A DNA stretch of 64,000 nucleotides from Paenibacillus_T sp033239625. GTDB lineage: Bacteria; Bacillota; Bacilli; Paenibacillales; Paenibacillaceae. The position numbers and the translations under genes are program-made. The stretch lies in the NCBI RefSeq assembly GCF_033239625.1, contig NZ_BTCK01000002.1, positions 1 to 64,000 of the forward strand, written 5' to 3'. Numbering within the stretch: the first letter of the stretch is position 1; every line of letters starts with the position of its first letter. A model generated the notes under the pieces. That model saw only the letters and a list, made by a program, of their open reading frames with translations. It did no database searches and was not told where the DNA came from. Below are positions 1 to 9,900 of this stretch, piece by piece.

Positions 1-1
1 G

Positions 2-820
2 GCGGTCGCTGCCGGTCGCAAGCTGAAGCGAATGAATGGCGGCGTCCGCATTGAGGCGCATGTGGTCGATGTCAGCAAACGGGCGCTCGGTCCGCTGCTG
101 GACGGCATCGATCTGGTGCTCGACGGCACCGACAATGCGGCGACGCGCTTAGCGCTCAGCGATGCATGCTTCCGCCTCGGCATCCCGCTCATCTACGGCG
201 GCGTCACGGCCTCCGAAGGGATGAGCGCCGCGCTCATCCCTGGCCGGACCGCCTGCCTTCGGTGTTTGATCGGCGACAGCGCGGCTGACGATGGCGCCGA
301 TACATGCGATACAGTAGGCGTCATTTCGCCTGCTGTCGAGTTCGTCGCCGCGCTTCAAGCCGCTGAAGCGCTCAAGTGGTTGAGCGGCAATCGCGCAGCG
401 ATGCGAGGCACATGGGTGACGGCGGATATTTGGACATTCCGCGTAAGAGAACTGAAGCTGCCGGGCGGGAGCCGTCATTGCGAGTGCTGCGGCACAGAGG
501 CGCAGTCCGGTGCGGATCGTCGTCGTCAGGATGACAAGCCCGCGATTGAGGCAGCCGTCCTGTGCGGACGCGATTCGGTGCAAGTAACGCTGGGAGAGGC
601 GATTGCGCTGGATGCCATTCGTCCTTTGCTGGAGGAGCAAGGGTGTTCGCTTACGGTTAATCCGTATTTGACGAAGGCGGAGCTGCCGGACGGCCGGCGG
701 CTCGTGCTGTTCTCCGACGGCCGCGTGCTTGTCCAAGGCACAAGCGACGCAGGAGAAGCAATTCGGCTGTGCATGACCATGCTGCAGCCGCATCGGGAAG
801 GGGAGAGTATCGTTGGCTGA
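2..820 (+). CDS. thiF: ThiF/MoeB-family sulfur-carrier adenylyltransferase, 5'-truncated by window edge
   Basis: The frame is open from base 2, so the N-terminus, including the ATP-binding glycine loop, lies outside the window. What remains starts AVAAGRKLKRMN and matches the middle of the E1-like ThiF/MoeB fold, with the GTDNAATR stretch after the nucleotide-binding core. Two Cys pairs, CLRC and CECC, are the usual structural zinc ligands. An extra C-terminal segment of about 90 residues (beginning CGRDSVQV) follows, as in Bacillus-type ThiF. The enzyme adenylates the C-terminal glycine of ThiS for thiazole synthesis. Its neighbours are thiE::thiS, thiG and thiO, which favours ThiF over MoeB. 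The stop overlaps the TTG start of the next gene by 8 bp, so translation is probably coupled. Confidence 0.9.
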   Translation, partial: AVAAGRKLKRMNGGVRIEAHVVDVSKRALGPLLDGIDLVLDGTDNAATRLALSDACFRLGIPLIYGGVTASEGMSAALIPGRTACLRCLIGDSAADDGADTCDTVGVISPAVEFVAALQAAEALKWLSGNRAAMRGTWVTADIWTFRVRELKLPGGSRHCECCGTEAQSGADRRRQDDKPAIEAAVLCGRDSVQVTLGEAIALDAIRPLLEEQGCSLTVNPYLTKAELPDGRRLVLFSDGRVLVQGTSDAGEAIRLCMTMLQPHREGESIVG

Positions 821-1685
821 TGCTGCATCGAAGAAGAAGTTGGATTTTCAGCTATATGTAATAACAGGGGCGAATTATCATCCGGGACGATCGATTGTCG
901 ATGTGATCGAACAAGCGCTCATCGGCGGAGCAGACATCGTACAGCTGCGGGACAAAACCGCATCGAAGCAGGATATTCGCGAGTGCGCACATAAGCTTCG
1001 CCAATTGACGAGACGTTATGGCGTGCCGTTCATCATAAATGATTACATCGACATCGCGCTGGAGGCGGAGGCGGACGGCGTCCATCTCGGTCAAGACGAC
1101 TTGTCGCTGGAAGAAGCAAGGCGGCTGCTCGGTCCGGACCGGATTATCGGCATCTCGACGCACAGCATCGAGCAGGGACTGGCCGCGCAGGCAGGCGGTG
1201 CCGACTATATCGGTGTTGGACCGGTCTATCCGACGGGAACGAAGCCTGGCCGCGCAGCGGTGACGACGAGCTACGTGCAGGAGGCGGCAGCGCAGATCGC
1301 CATCCCGTTCGTCGCGATCGGAGGCATTACGCTTAGCAACGTCGACACGGTCATCGCGGCCGGCGCAGCGCGCGTCTGCGCCGTATCCGAGATCGTCGGG
1401 GCCGACGATCCGGCGGCGGTATGCCGCGCATTCAAGGCAAAGCTGAATGCTGCAGCCAGCCAAGCGCAGCCGCATGATTTTGCCGGAACAGGAGTCACGG
1501 TCAATGGTGTCGCCCAGCGAACGACCGCCCGCACGGTGTGGGAGCTGATCTGTCAGCACCGTCTGGAGGATCGCCGGATCGTCGTCGAGCTGGACGGGGA
1601 GATCGTCGTTCGCGAGGAATGGAGCCGTACGCCGATTCGCGAGGGCGCTGCGGTGGAGCTTGTACATTTTGTAGGAGGAGGCTGA
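813..1685 (+). CDS. thiE: Thiamine-phosphate synthase fused to ThiS sulfur carrier
   Basis: Residues about 1-215 are a ThiE TIM barrel, with QLRDK, the INDYIDIA/ADGVHLGQDD diphosphate-Mg site, GISTHS, GVGPVYPTGTK and FVAIGGI. Residues about 225-290 form a separate ThiS-like ubiquitin fold (TVNGVAQ...VELDGEIV...VELVHFVGGG) that ends in glycines exactly at the C-terminus, as an activatable sulfur carrier must. ThiE joins HMP-PP and thiazole phosphate; ThiS carries sulfur as a thiocarboxylate to ThiG. No separate thiS is seen in the operon, so the fused domain probably supplies it. The start is TTG at 813, with GGGAAGGGGAG at 795-805. TenI is the main alternative for the first domain, but the ThiE Mg/diphosphate residues are all present. 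Confidence 0.9.
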   Translation: MADAASKKKLDFQLYVITGANYHPGRSIVDVIEQALIGGADIVQLRDKTASKQDIRECAHKLRQLTRRYGVPFIINDYIDIALEAEADGVHLGQDDLSLEEARRLLGPDRIIGISTHSIEQGLAAQAGGADYIGVGPVYPTGTKPGRAAVTTSYVQEAAAQIAIPFVAIGGITLSNVDTVIAAGAARVCAVSEIVGADDPAAVCRAFKAKLNAAASQAQPHDFAGTGVTVNGVAQRTTARTVWELICQHRLEDRRIVVELDGEIVVREEWSRTPIREGAAVELVHFVGGG

Positions 1686-2494
1686 TGATGATGAATGATC
1701 AAGATTCGCTCGTAATCGCCGGGGTTAAGCTGCAATCCCGAATGCTGCTGGGGACGGGACGGTTCCCAAGTCCGCATGTGCTGCAGCAGGCGCTGACGGC
1801 TTCCGGCGCAGAGGTTGTAACGTTCGCCGTTCGGCGCGTTAACCTCGAAGAGGTAGAGGATGATTCGGTCCTTCAGCATCTGAGCGGCCGCCATTATACG
1901 TTCTTGCCGAATACATCAGGTGCGAACAATGCCGAAGAAGCGGTTCGCATCGCTAAGCTGGCGCGCGCGGCTGGACTTGGCAGTTGGATTAAGGTCGAGA
2001 TCAGTGCCAATCCGCGCACCCTTCTCTCCGATCCTATTGAAACGCTTCGCGCAACGGAGCAGCTCGCGAAGGAAGGCTTCGATGTGCTGCCTTATACGTC
2101 GGATGATCCAATCCTGTGCAAAAGGCTGGAGGAAGCAGGCGCAGTGGCGGTCATGCCGGGCGGCTCCCCGATCGGATCGGGCCTCGGTATCTTGAATCCT
2201 TACAATCTCGGATTGATTATAGAAGAAGCGAACGTGCCGATTATCGTCGATGCCGGTATCGGTTCGGCGTCGGATGCGGCGCAGGCGATGGAGCTTGGCG
2301 CTTCGGCTGTTCTGCTCAACTCGCCTGTGGCGAAGGCGAAGGATCCGGTTGCGATGGCGCGGGCAATGAAGCTGGCTATCGAAGCGGGTCGCCTGTCGTA
2401 TCTGGCAGGACGCATTCCGAAGAAGCGTTATGCGTCTGCCAGCAGCGCCCCTGAGGATTCGCTGTTCGCTTCCCCTGCGAAAGGAGCCCTCTAA
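1685..2494 (+). CDS. thiG: Thiazole synthase ThiG
   Basis: This 269-residue TIM-barrel protein matches ThiG throughout: VIAGVKLQSRMLLGTGRF at the start, SWIKVEIS holding the Schiff-base lysine, DVLPYTSDDP, VMPGGSPIGSGLGI and VDAGIGSASDAAQAMELGA. It condenses deoxyxylulose phosphate, dehydroglycine and ThiS-thiocarboxylate into thiazole phosphate. Three consecutive ATGs occur at 1685, 1688 and 1691. The first overlaps the thiE::thiS stop (TGATG), and GGAGGAGG at 1674-1681 serves this cluster. An in-frame extension to 1538 would run antisense-like through the ThiS domain and is not credible. The position between the ThiS fusion and ThiO is consistent with one transcription unit. Confidence 0.95.
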   Translation: MMMNDQDSLVIAGVKLQSRMLLGTGRFPSPHVLQQALTASGAEVVTFAVRRVNLEEVEDDSVLQHLSGRHYTFLPNTSGANNAEEAVRIAKLARAAGLGSWIKVEISANPRTLLSDPIETLRATEQLAKEGFDVLPYTSDDPILCKRLEEAGAVAVMPGGSPIGSGLGILNPYNLGLIIEEANVPIIVDAGIGSASDAAQAMELGASAVLLNSPVAKAKDPVAMARAMKLAIEAGRLSYLAGRIPKKRYASASSAPEDSLFASPAKGAL

Positions 2495-3663
2495 TGGGTG
2501 AACATGTCCTGATCGTTGGCGGCGGTATTATCGGGCTGTCATGTGCGTTCGAAGCGGCGCGGCGGGGCAAACGGGTAACGGTGGTCGAGCCGGATCGGTT
2601 CGGCGGCCAGGCATCCGGCGCTGCGGCCGGCATGCTTGCACCGTTCTCGGAGAATACGGAACAGCCGGATTCGTTCTTCGACTTATGCTTGTACAGCTTC
2701 AACAAATATGACGCCTGGACGACCGCGGTTGAACAGATAGCCGGCATGGACGTCGAGCTGATGCGGACAGGTAGCTTGAACATTGCTTTCCACGAAGCGG
2801 ATGTGCTGCCGATGCAGACGAGACTGCTGTGGCAAAATGCGCGCGGCGCTCGTGCCGAGCTCGTCGAAGGCGCAGCGCTCCGCAAGCTGGAGCCGCGGCT
2901 GACAGAGCGCGCGGTCGCTGGCTTGCATTGCCCGGAAGAAAGCCATGTCTACGCGCCTAAGCTGGTTGTTGCGCTCCATGAAGCGTGCCGCAGACTTGGC
3001 GTTCGCCTCGTCGACTATGCCGGTCCTATCGCTGCCGTGCACAGCGGCACCGAAGCAGGAGTCGCTGTCACGACGGTATCAGGCGAGCGATACGAGGGAG
3101 ATCGCCTCGTTATTTGCGCAGGTGCTTGGTCAGGCGCGTATGCCAATACGCTTGGTTTCTCGCCGGAGGTGCATCCGATTCGCGGTCAGATTTGCGCATT
3201 CGAATCGGCGCCTTCCGAAGTGAAGCACATGGTGTTCACCAGTCAAGCTTATTGGGTTGGCAAAGGCAACGGAACGATCGTATGCGGTGCCTCGGAGGAT
3301 GTGGCAGGCTTCGATACGACTGTAACGGAGCGCGGCATTGAACGACTCATCCGGGCAACCGACCGCTCTTTCCCGTTCCTTGCCGGTAAGCCGACGGTGA
3401 AGCGCTGGGCGGGGCTGCGTCCTGCAACGCGAGACGGCAGACCATTGATCGGCATTCCAAATGGCAGAGCGGATATCGTGGCAGCGACAGGGCATTACCG
3501 GAACGGCATTCTGCTTAGCCCGGGAACGGCGTTCCTCGTGGCGGATTTGTTGGACGGCGCGAATACCGAGATCGATATCAGCGACTGCCGGCCGGAACGA
3601 TTCAGCAGCACGGCTGCGTCGAGTCGTCCGCATGCGCAAGAGCTGGTGGCGCTGGAAGTGTAA
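2494..3663 (+). CDS. thiO: Glycine oxidase ThiO
   Basis: This is a 389-residue FAD-dependent amine oxidase of the DAO family. The N-terminal dinucleotide fold is clear (GGGIIGLSCAFEAARRGKRV, then the FGGQASGAAAGML segment). The C-terminal FAD/substrate region reads AGLRPATRDGRPLIG followed by TGHYRNGILLSPGTA. ThiO oxidises glycine to the dehydroglycine (imine) that ThiG uses in aerobic Firmicutes. Its ATG overlaps the thiG stop (TAATG), with AAAGGAG just upstream. It is the last gene of the operon and is followed by a strong terminator. The order F-ES-G-O is the reverse of the O-S-G-F order in Bacillus subtilis. The C-terminal 25 residues are a poorly conserved Ser/Arg tail. Confidence 0.93.
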   Translation: MGEHVLIVGGGIIGLSCAFEAARRGKRVTVVEPDRFGGQASGAAAGMLAPFSENTEQPDSFFDLCLYSFNKYDAWTTAVEQIAGMDVELMRTGSLNIAFHEADVLPMQTRLLWQNARGARAELVEGAALRKLEPRLTERAVAGLHCPEESHVYAPKLVVALHEACRRLGVRLVDYAGPIAAVHSGTEAGVAVTTVSGERYEGDRLVICAGAWSGAYANTLGFSPEVHPIRGQICAFESAPSEVKHMVFTSQAYWVGKGNGTIVCGASEDVAGFDTTVTERGIERLIRATDRSFPFLAGKPTVKRWAGLRPATRDGRPLIGIPNGRADIVAATGHYRNGILLSPGTAFLVADLLDGANTEIDISDCRPERFSSTAASSRPHAQELVALEV

Positions 3664-3679
3664 CTTAATAGAAACCGGG

Positions 3680-3720
3680 AGGCTGCGAATTCGATGGAAT
3701 CGAATTCGCAGCCTTTTTGT
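3680..3720 (+). terminator. Intrinsic terminator of the thiamine operon
   Basis: A perfect 15-bp stem (3680-3694 paired with 3700-3714, arms AGGCTGCGAATTCGA and its complement) has a 5-nt loop and is followed by TTTTTGTT. It lies 17 bp after thiO. The 3721-3938 stretch that follows holds no gene and no promoter that I could place with confidence. Confidence 0.9.
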
Positions 3721-3938
3721 TACCTGATATGCATGAATAAGCTTTCGAATCTCTCGATTATATACAAATTCTTATTGGTGATAAGCCCTGCCTCATGCTT
3801 CCGAAGCCGCTTTGCACCGCAAAGCTGTAGATCGCTCAACTTAGAATGCCGCCGATAAAGGTTTTCTCATTGTGTCGCGCGCCTATGGGTGAACGCATAT
3901 ATTGCCTATGACATCTTAGGTGGATGAAGGAGAGGGCT

Positions 3939-6900
3939 ATGATGAAAAACAAGAAAGGGAAAAGCACGAAAGGGCAAAAGCCGTTTTTCTATGTGGATAA
4001 CCCGAATACGACGTCCGAGCTTAGCTGGCTGGATGAGGTGAAGAAAAAGCCGGCCGGTACGTCCGGTCAGAACAAACCGATCCCTGCCGCTTCGCAATCG
4101 TCGGCTGTTGAACCGGCCCCGCAAGCTGCGGCCCCGCAACCATCGGCATCGCAGGATCCCCAAGTGACGCTTCATTCGAGCGCCGCGGCTCTGCAGTCAG
4201 CGCCTGTGAGCAAGCCCGGTGTTCCCTTGAAGAAAAGCACGCTGCCGCGTTCGGCGTTGTCGCTTATACCAACATCGAAGACAGCATCTGTCCTTCGAAG
4301 CCAACAAGCAGACAATGAAGTGAAAGCGGCGGATTCATCGACTGCGCCATCGGAGCAGAACGAGCAATACGAGCAGGGAGCGGTACCGCTGCCGAGCGAG
4401 TTCGACGCGGCAGAAGAACAAGCGGATGAAGAGCTGACTGCTCAAGAAAGCTCGCCGTCCGCTGATTCTGTAGAAGCGTTGAATCCTGCGGCGGCAGCAG
4501 CTAACGCGGGTATCGTCGTGTTCGTGCCGGCCGACAACACGGCAGCTGCGGCCAGCCTGCAGACGAACGAGGTTGTCCTTGCAGTCCAGGAAGAAGCCGT
4601 CGTGACGGAGGAGCTGACTCGAGCGGAGAGGCTTGCGAAGCTGGAAGAGAAACGTCTGCCGGAGAAGCTGGAGCCGATCGTATATTCGGACGATTTGGCT
4701 GACGGCTCCGTTGTAAAGGATAAAATCGCAAACGGGGCAGTCGACAGCACGAAGCTTCACAGCGGAGCGGTTATAACCGATTCGATCGCGGACTACGCGG
4801 TCGATTCCATCAAAATCGCTGACGGTGCGATTACATCCGCTAAGCTCGGGCAAGAAGTCATTACGGGCGAGCATCTGGCGAAAAATGCGATCTCCGGTCA
4901 GAAAATTCGTGACCGATCCATCACGGGCGATAAGCTTCGTGACAGCAGCATTACCGGCGAGAAGCTGGCGGATCGCGTCATTAGCTCGGACAAAATTGCG
5001 GAAGGCTCGATCGATGCGAAGCATCTGAAGCCTTTCTCTCTCACAGGCGAACTGTTGGAGGAGCAGTCCATTACATCGTCTAAACTGAGAAGCGGTGCCG
5101 TTCGTACGGAGAGCATAGCGAACGAAGCTGTCAACAATTCAAAGCTTGCTGAAAGTTCGGTCACGAAGTCGAAGATCCGTAATGGTGCCGTGACAGGAGA
5201 GAAAATTGCAGAGGCTGCGATAGACTCGACCCACCTGAAGCAGGGATTGCTGCTCGCCGAGCATGTAGCGATGGGCATCATTCAGGGAAAGCACTTGGCT
5301 CCGGGAGAAATCGCCGCAGAACATCTGACCGAAGGAGCAGTAGGCGCGCGGGAGCTGGCATCCAGATCCGTCACCTCGTCCGCACTGGCCGCCGAAGCAG
5401 TCTCCTCGGAGCATCTCCAGGCAGGAGCGGTGCTCGGAGCACACATCGCACCACTTCAAGTACAAGGAAGTCACATCGCCGATGAATCGCTGACGTCGAC
5501 GAAGCTGTCGGAGCAGGCGGTCACGACGATCAAGCTGGCCGATCATGCGGTTACCTCCTCGAAGCTGGCCGACTACAGCGTGACATCGGCGAAGCTGGCC
5601 GACGAGATCGTTCAGCATAAGCATATTGGCCGCGCGTCGGTCTCGGCCGATAAGTTGTCCGACAACAGCATCGAGCAGCGTCACCTGACGGAAGGCTCCG
5701 TATCGTCGAAGGCGCTGCAGAAGGCATCGATTGACACAGCGCATTTGCAGAACGGTGTTGTGACTCATGAGAAGCTGGCGCTCCAATCGGTTAAGCAGGA
5801 CAATATCGGCTTATCTGCAATTGGCACAGCTCAACTGGCAGACGGTTCGGTAGTGGAGAGCAAGCTTGCGGACGGCGTTGTGAGCAGCGCGAAGCTGGCC
5901 GAAGGCGCTGTTGACCGATCCCATTTGAAAGACGAGATCATTACGTTCGACAAGCTTGCGCCGGAATCGATTCGCTCCTATCACCTGTCGGCAGGTGCCG
6001 TAACCGGCGAAGCGATCCTGAAGGAAACGATCGATTCGTCACATATTACGCCGGGTGCAATCGAAGCACGCCACCTGGCAGAATGGTCCGTGGAGAGCGA
6101 TTCCGTGAAGGACGGCGCGATCACATCGGCGAAGCTGGCGTCGCAGTCGGTGTCGGAGCGTCATATCGGCTTCGGTACGGTATTTGCGCATCATTTGGCC
6201 GACTATGCCGTTAACTCGCTGAAGTTATCCCCGGAATCGATCACCACGGATAAATTGACGGATTACGCGGTGACGTCGAGCAAGCTCGGCAACGAAAGCG
6301 TAACGAGCGAGAAGCTTGCTCAAGGCAGCGTAAGTTACGCGCATTTGGTGGAAGGCGCCGTGCGCCAGACGCATCTTGCAGAGGAGTCGGTCGGCAGCGA
6401 GCAGCTCGCGAAGCGTGCGGTGACTAGCCAGCATGTTGCACCTGGCGCGATTGATTCGGCTCTGTTGGCGGAGGCTGCCGTCACGTCGCGCGAGCTTGCT
6501 GAAGAAGCGGTGACGGAGCAGCATCTAGCAACGGATTCGGTCAGAAGCAGACATTTGGCGGAACGTACCGTATTCGGCATCCATTTGACGTCGGGCAGCG
6601 TTGGCGCGGATCATGTACTGCCAGGTGCAATTGAGACGACACATCTGTCGCCTGAGAGCGTGAATGCGAGTCATCTGCAGAGCGGCAGCGTTGGACCCCT
6701 TCATCTGAAAGACGGTGCAGTTAATTCCGTACACTTGTCAAGCAGCGCAGTGCAAGCGAAGCATCTTTCTGAAGGTGCGGTTCGCAGCATCCACCTGTCG
6801 CAAGGCGCGGTCGGTTCGGAGCATCTTGCTCCTTACGCCGTGAGCAGTCAAGCGCTCCAGAAGGACGCGGTCAACAGCGACAAAATCGCGCCAAGCTCCG

Positions 6901-9900
6901 TAAGCGGGGAGCATCTGATGCTGGAATCGGTATCGGGCAAACATCTTAAGGCCGAATCGATTCAAGGCTATCATCTGCGCAAAGGCTCCGTCACGCTCGC
7001 CCATCTGGCTGGCGACGCTTTGTCCTTCGATAAAGCGCCGGAGGGCAGTCTGCACGGCAGCAAGCTGAAGCCCGGTACGGTTACGGGCGGACTGATCGCC
7101 GAAGACAGCATTCACAGCGCGCATCTCATTGCCGGCAGCGTAGGTGCGGAGCAGCTGGCAGACGGCTCGGTGTCGCTGAGCAAGCTGAGCGGCTTGTTGG
7201 ACGCTTCGAAATTCGTTCAGCCGTCCTCGGTCGATTCCGCGCTGCTTGCAGCAGGCGCGGTAACAAGCGAGAAGCTGGCGAATGCTTCGGTAGAGGAACA
7301 GCATCTTGCTAAGCATGCAGTAAGCGGCCTGCAGCTGCAGGATCAAGTCGTCAGTGAGCGGAAGCTGGCCGAAGGGGCGGTTACTGGCTCGAAACTGGCA
7401 CATGGTGCCGTTGGAACGGATCATTTGGTAGATGGATCGATTGTGGGAACGAAGCTGGCAGACGGTTCCGTCGATTCCAATAACCTGATGGAATGCAGCG
7501 TTACTAGTGCGAAGCTGGCACCAGGCGCGGTACTCGGCATTCACCTTGCTGCCGCTTCGGTTGGCACAGGTGAGCTGGCGACGGGATCCGTCACGTACGG
7601 CAAGCTGGCAGACGGTGCGGTGACAGCGGAGAAGCTGGACTACGCGGCGGTTAAGAGCATCCATCTTGCGGATGGCATTGTGACGGAATCGAAGCTTGTA
7701 GAAGGTGCGGTTACCGAAGAGAAGCTCGCCGAGCATTCGGTGACGACTGCGAAGCTCGTCGATGGATCGGTCATCGCCTCGAAGCTTGCGGAGGCATCGA
7801 TTCTAGGCCATCATCTCGTAAACGGCATCGTTACGGACGCCAAGCTGGCGGATGGTTCGGTGTCAGCGGCGAAGCTGACGGAAGCATCGGTCTACAATGT
7901 TCATCTGACAGACGAGTCGGTATCGGAATCCAAGCTGCAGAATGGCTCCGTGAGTCTGTTCAAGCTTGCGGATAACGCCGTATCGGCAGAGAAGTTGACG
8001 GAGGGATCCGTGACGGAGTCGAAGCTGGCAGACGGCGCGGTGACAGCGTCGAAGCTGGCGTCGGCTTCGGTCGGCAACATGCAACTTGCAGATGGCGTCG
8101 TGTCGGCTTCCAAGCTGACGAACGGATCGGTTACGGTAACGAAGCTTGCAGACGGTTCGGTAACAGCCGAGAAGCTAACGGCTGCGTCGGTAGGCGAAGT
8201 GCAGCTGGTTGATGGTGCGGTTACGACAGATAAGCTGGCAGACGAATCCGTGACTGCAGCGAAGCTGTCGTTCGCATCCGTAGGCGAAATGCATCTGGTG
8301 GACGGCGCAGTATCCGCGGATAAGTTGGCCGAGGGTGCCGTAACAGCTGTGAAGTTGGCACCTGGCTCCGTCACGGCATCGAAGCTTGCAGCAGCATCTG
8401 TGGGCCGCCTTCAGCTAGCGGACGGCGTCGTATCGGCATCCAAGCTGACCGATGGCAGCGTCACGTCGACGAAGCTGGCAGACAGCTCCGGGTCGATAGA
8501 GAAGCTGACGGCCGCATCGGTAGGCGAGGTGCAACTGATCGATGGCGTCGTAACGACAGCGAAGCTGACGGATGGCAGCGTCACGTCAGCGAAGCTGGCC
8601 GATGGCTCGGTGACAGCGGCGAAGCTGACGGCTGCATCGGTAGGCGAAGTACAGCTGATCGACGGTGCCGTATCGTCTGAGAAGCTGACGGATGGCGCCG
8701 TGACAGGTGCGAAGCTGGCCGATGGCTGCGTCACAGTCGATAAGCTCGCGGATGGTTCGGTAGGCAAAACGCAGCTGATCGATGGAATCGTATCTGAAGC
8801 GAAGCTGGTCGACGGTGCCGTGACAGGTGCGAAGCTGGCCGATGATTCCATCACAGTCGATAAGCTGACGGCAGGCTCGGTAGGCGAAGCGCAACTGATT
8901 GATGGCACCGTGTCTGAAGCGAAGTTGACCGACGGAGCAGTAACGGCAGCGAAGCTGGCCGAAGGTTCCGTCACGGCCGATAAGCTGACGGCAGGCTCGG
9001 TAGGCGAAGCGCAACTGATCGATGGAATCGTGTCTGAAGCGAAGCTGGTCGACGGCGCGGTGACAGGTGCGAAGCTTGCGGATGGCTCGGTAACCTTCGA
9101 TAAGCTGACGGCAGAATCCGTAGGCAACGACCAACTGATCGATGGTTCGGTATCGTCTGAGAAGTTAACGGATGGAGCGGTAACGGCAGGGAAGCTTGCG
9201 GATGGAGCGGTAACCTTCGAGAAGCTGACGGCAGAATCCGTAGGCAACGACCAACTGATCGACGGCTCGGTATCGTCTGAGAAGCTGACCGATGGAGCGG
9301 TAACGGCAGCGAAGCTTGCGGAAGGCTCGGTAACCTTCGATAAGCTGACGGCGGATTCCGTAGGCAACGATCAACTGATCGACGGCTCGGTATCGTCTGA
9401 GAAGCTGACCGACGGAGCGGTGACAGCGGCGAAGCTTGCGGAAGGCTCGGTAACCTTCGATAAGCTGACGGCAGGCTCGGTAGGCAAAGATCAGCTGATC
9501 GACGGTTCGGTATCGTCCGAGAAGCTGACCGATGGAGCGGTAACGGCATCGAAGCTTGCGGAAGGCTCGGTAACGTTCGATAAGCTGACGTACGCGTCGG
9601 TAGGCAACGACCAGCTGATCGACGGCTCGGTATCGTCTGAGAAGCTGACCGATGGCTCGGTAACGGCGGCGAAGCTTGCGGAAGGCTCGGTCTCAGTCGG
9701 CAAGCTGACGTACGCGTCGGTAGGCAACGACCAGCTGATCGACGGTTCAGTCTCGTCTGAGAAGCTTGCCGATAGCGCCGTAACAGGCGTACAGCTTGCG
9801 GACGGCTCGGTCACAGCCGAGAAGCTGACGGCAGACTCCGTAGGGAACGACCAGCTGATCGACGGTTCAGTCTCGTCTGAGAAGCTGGCGGATAACGCGG

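Noticed and set aside
3896..3903. CATATATT as a sigma-E or sigma-K -10 before the repeat-protein gene
   Set aside because: No matching -35 at the right distance was found, so a sporulation promoter cannot be supported.
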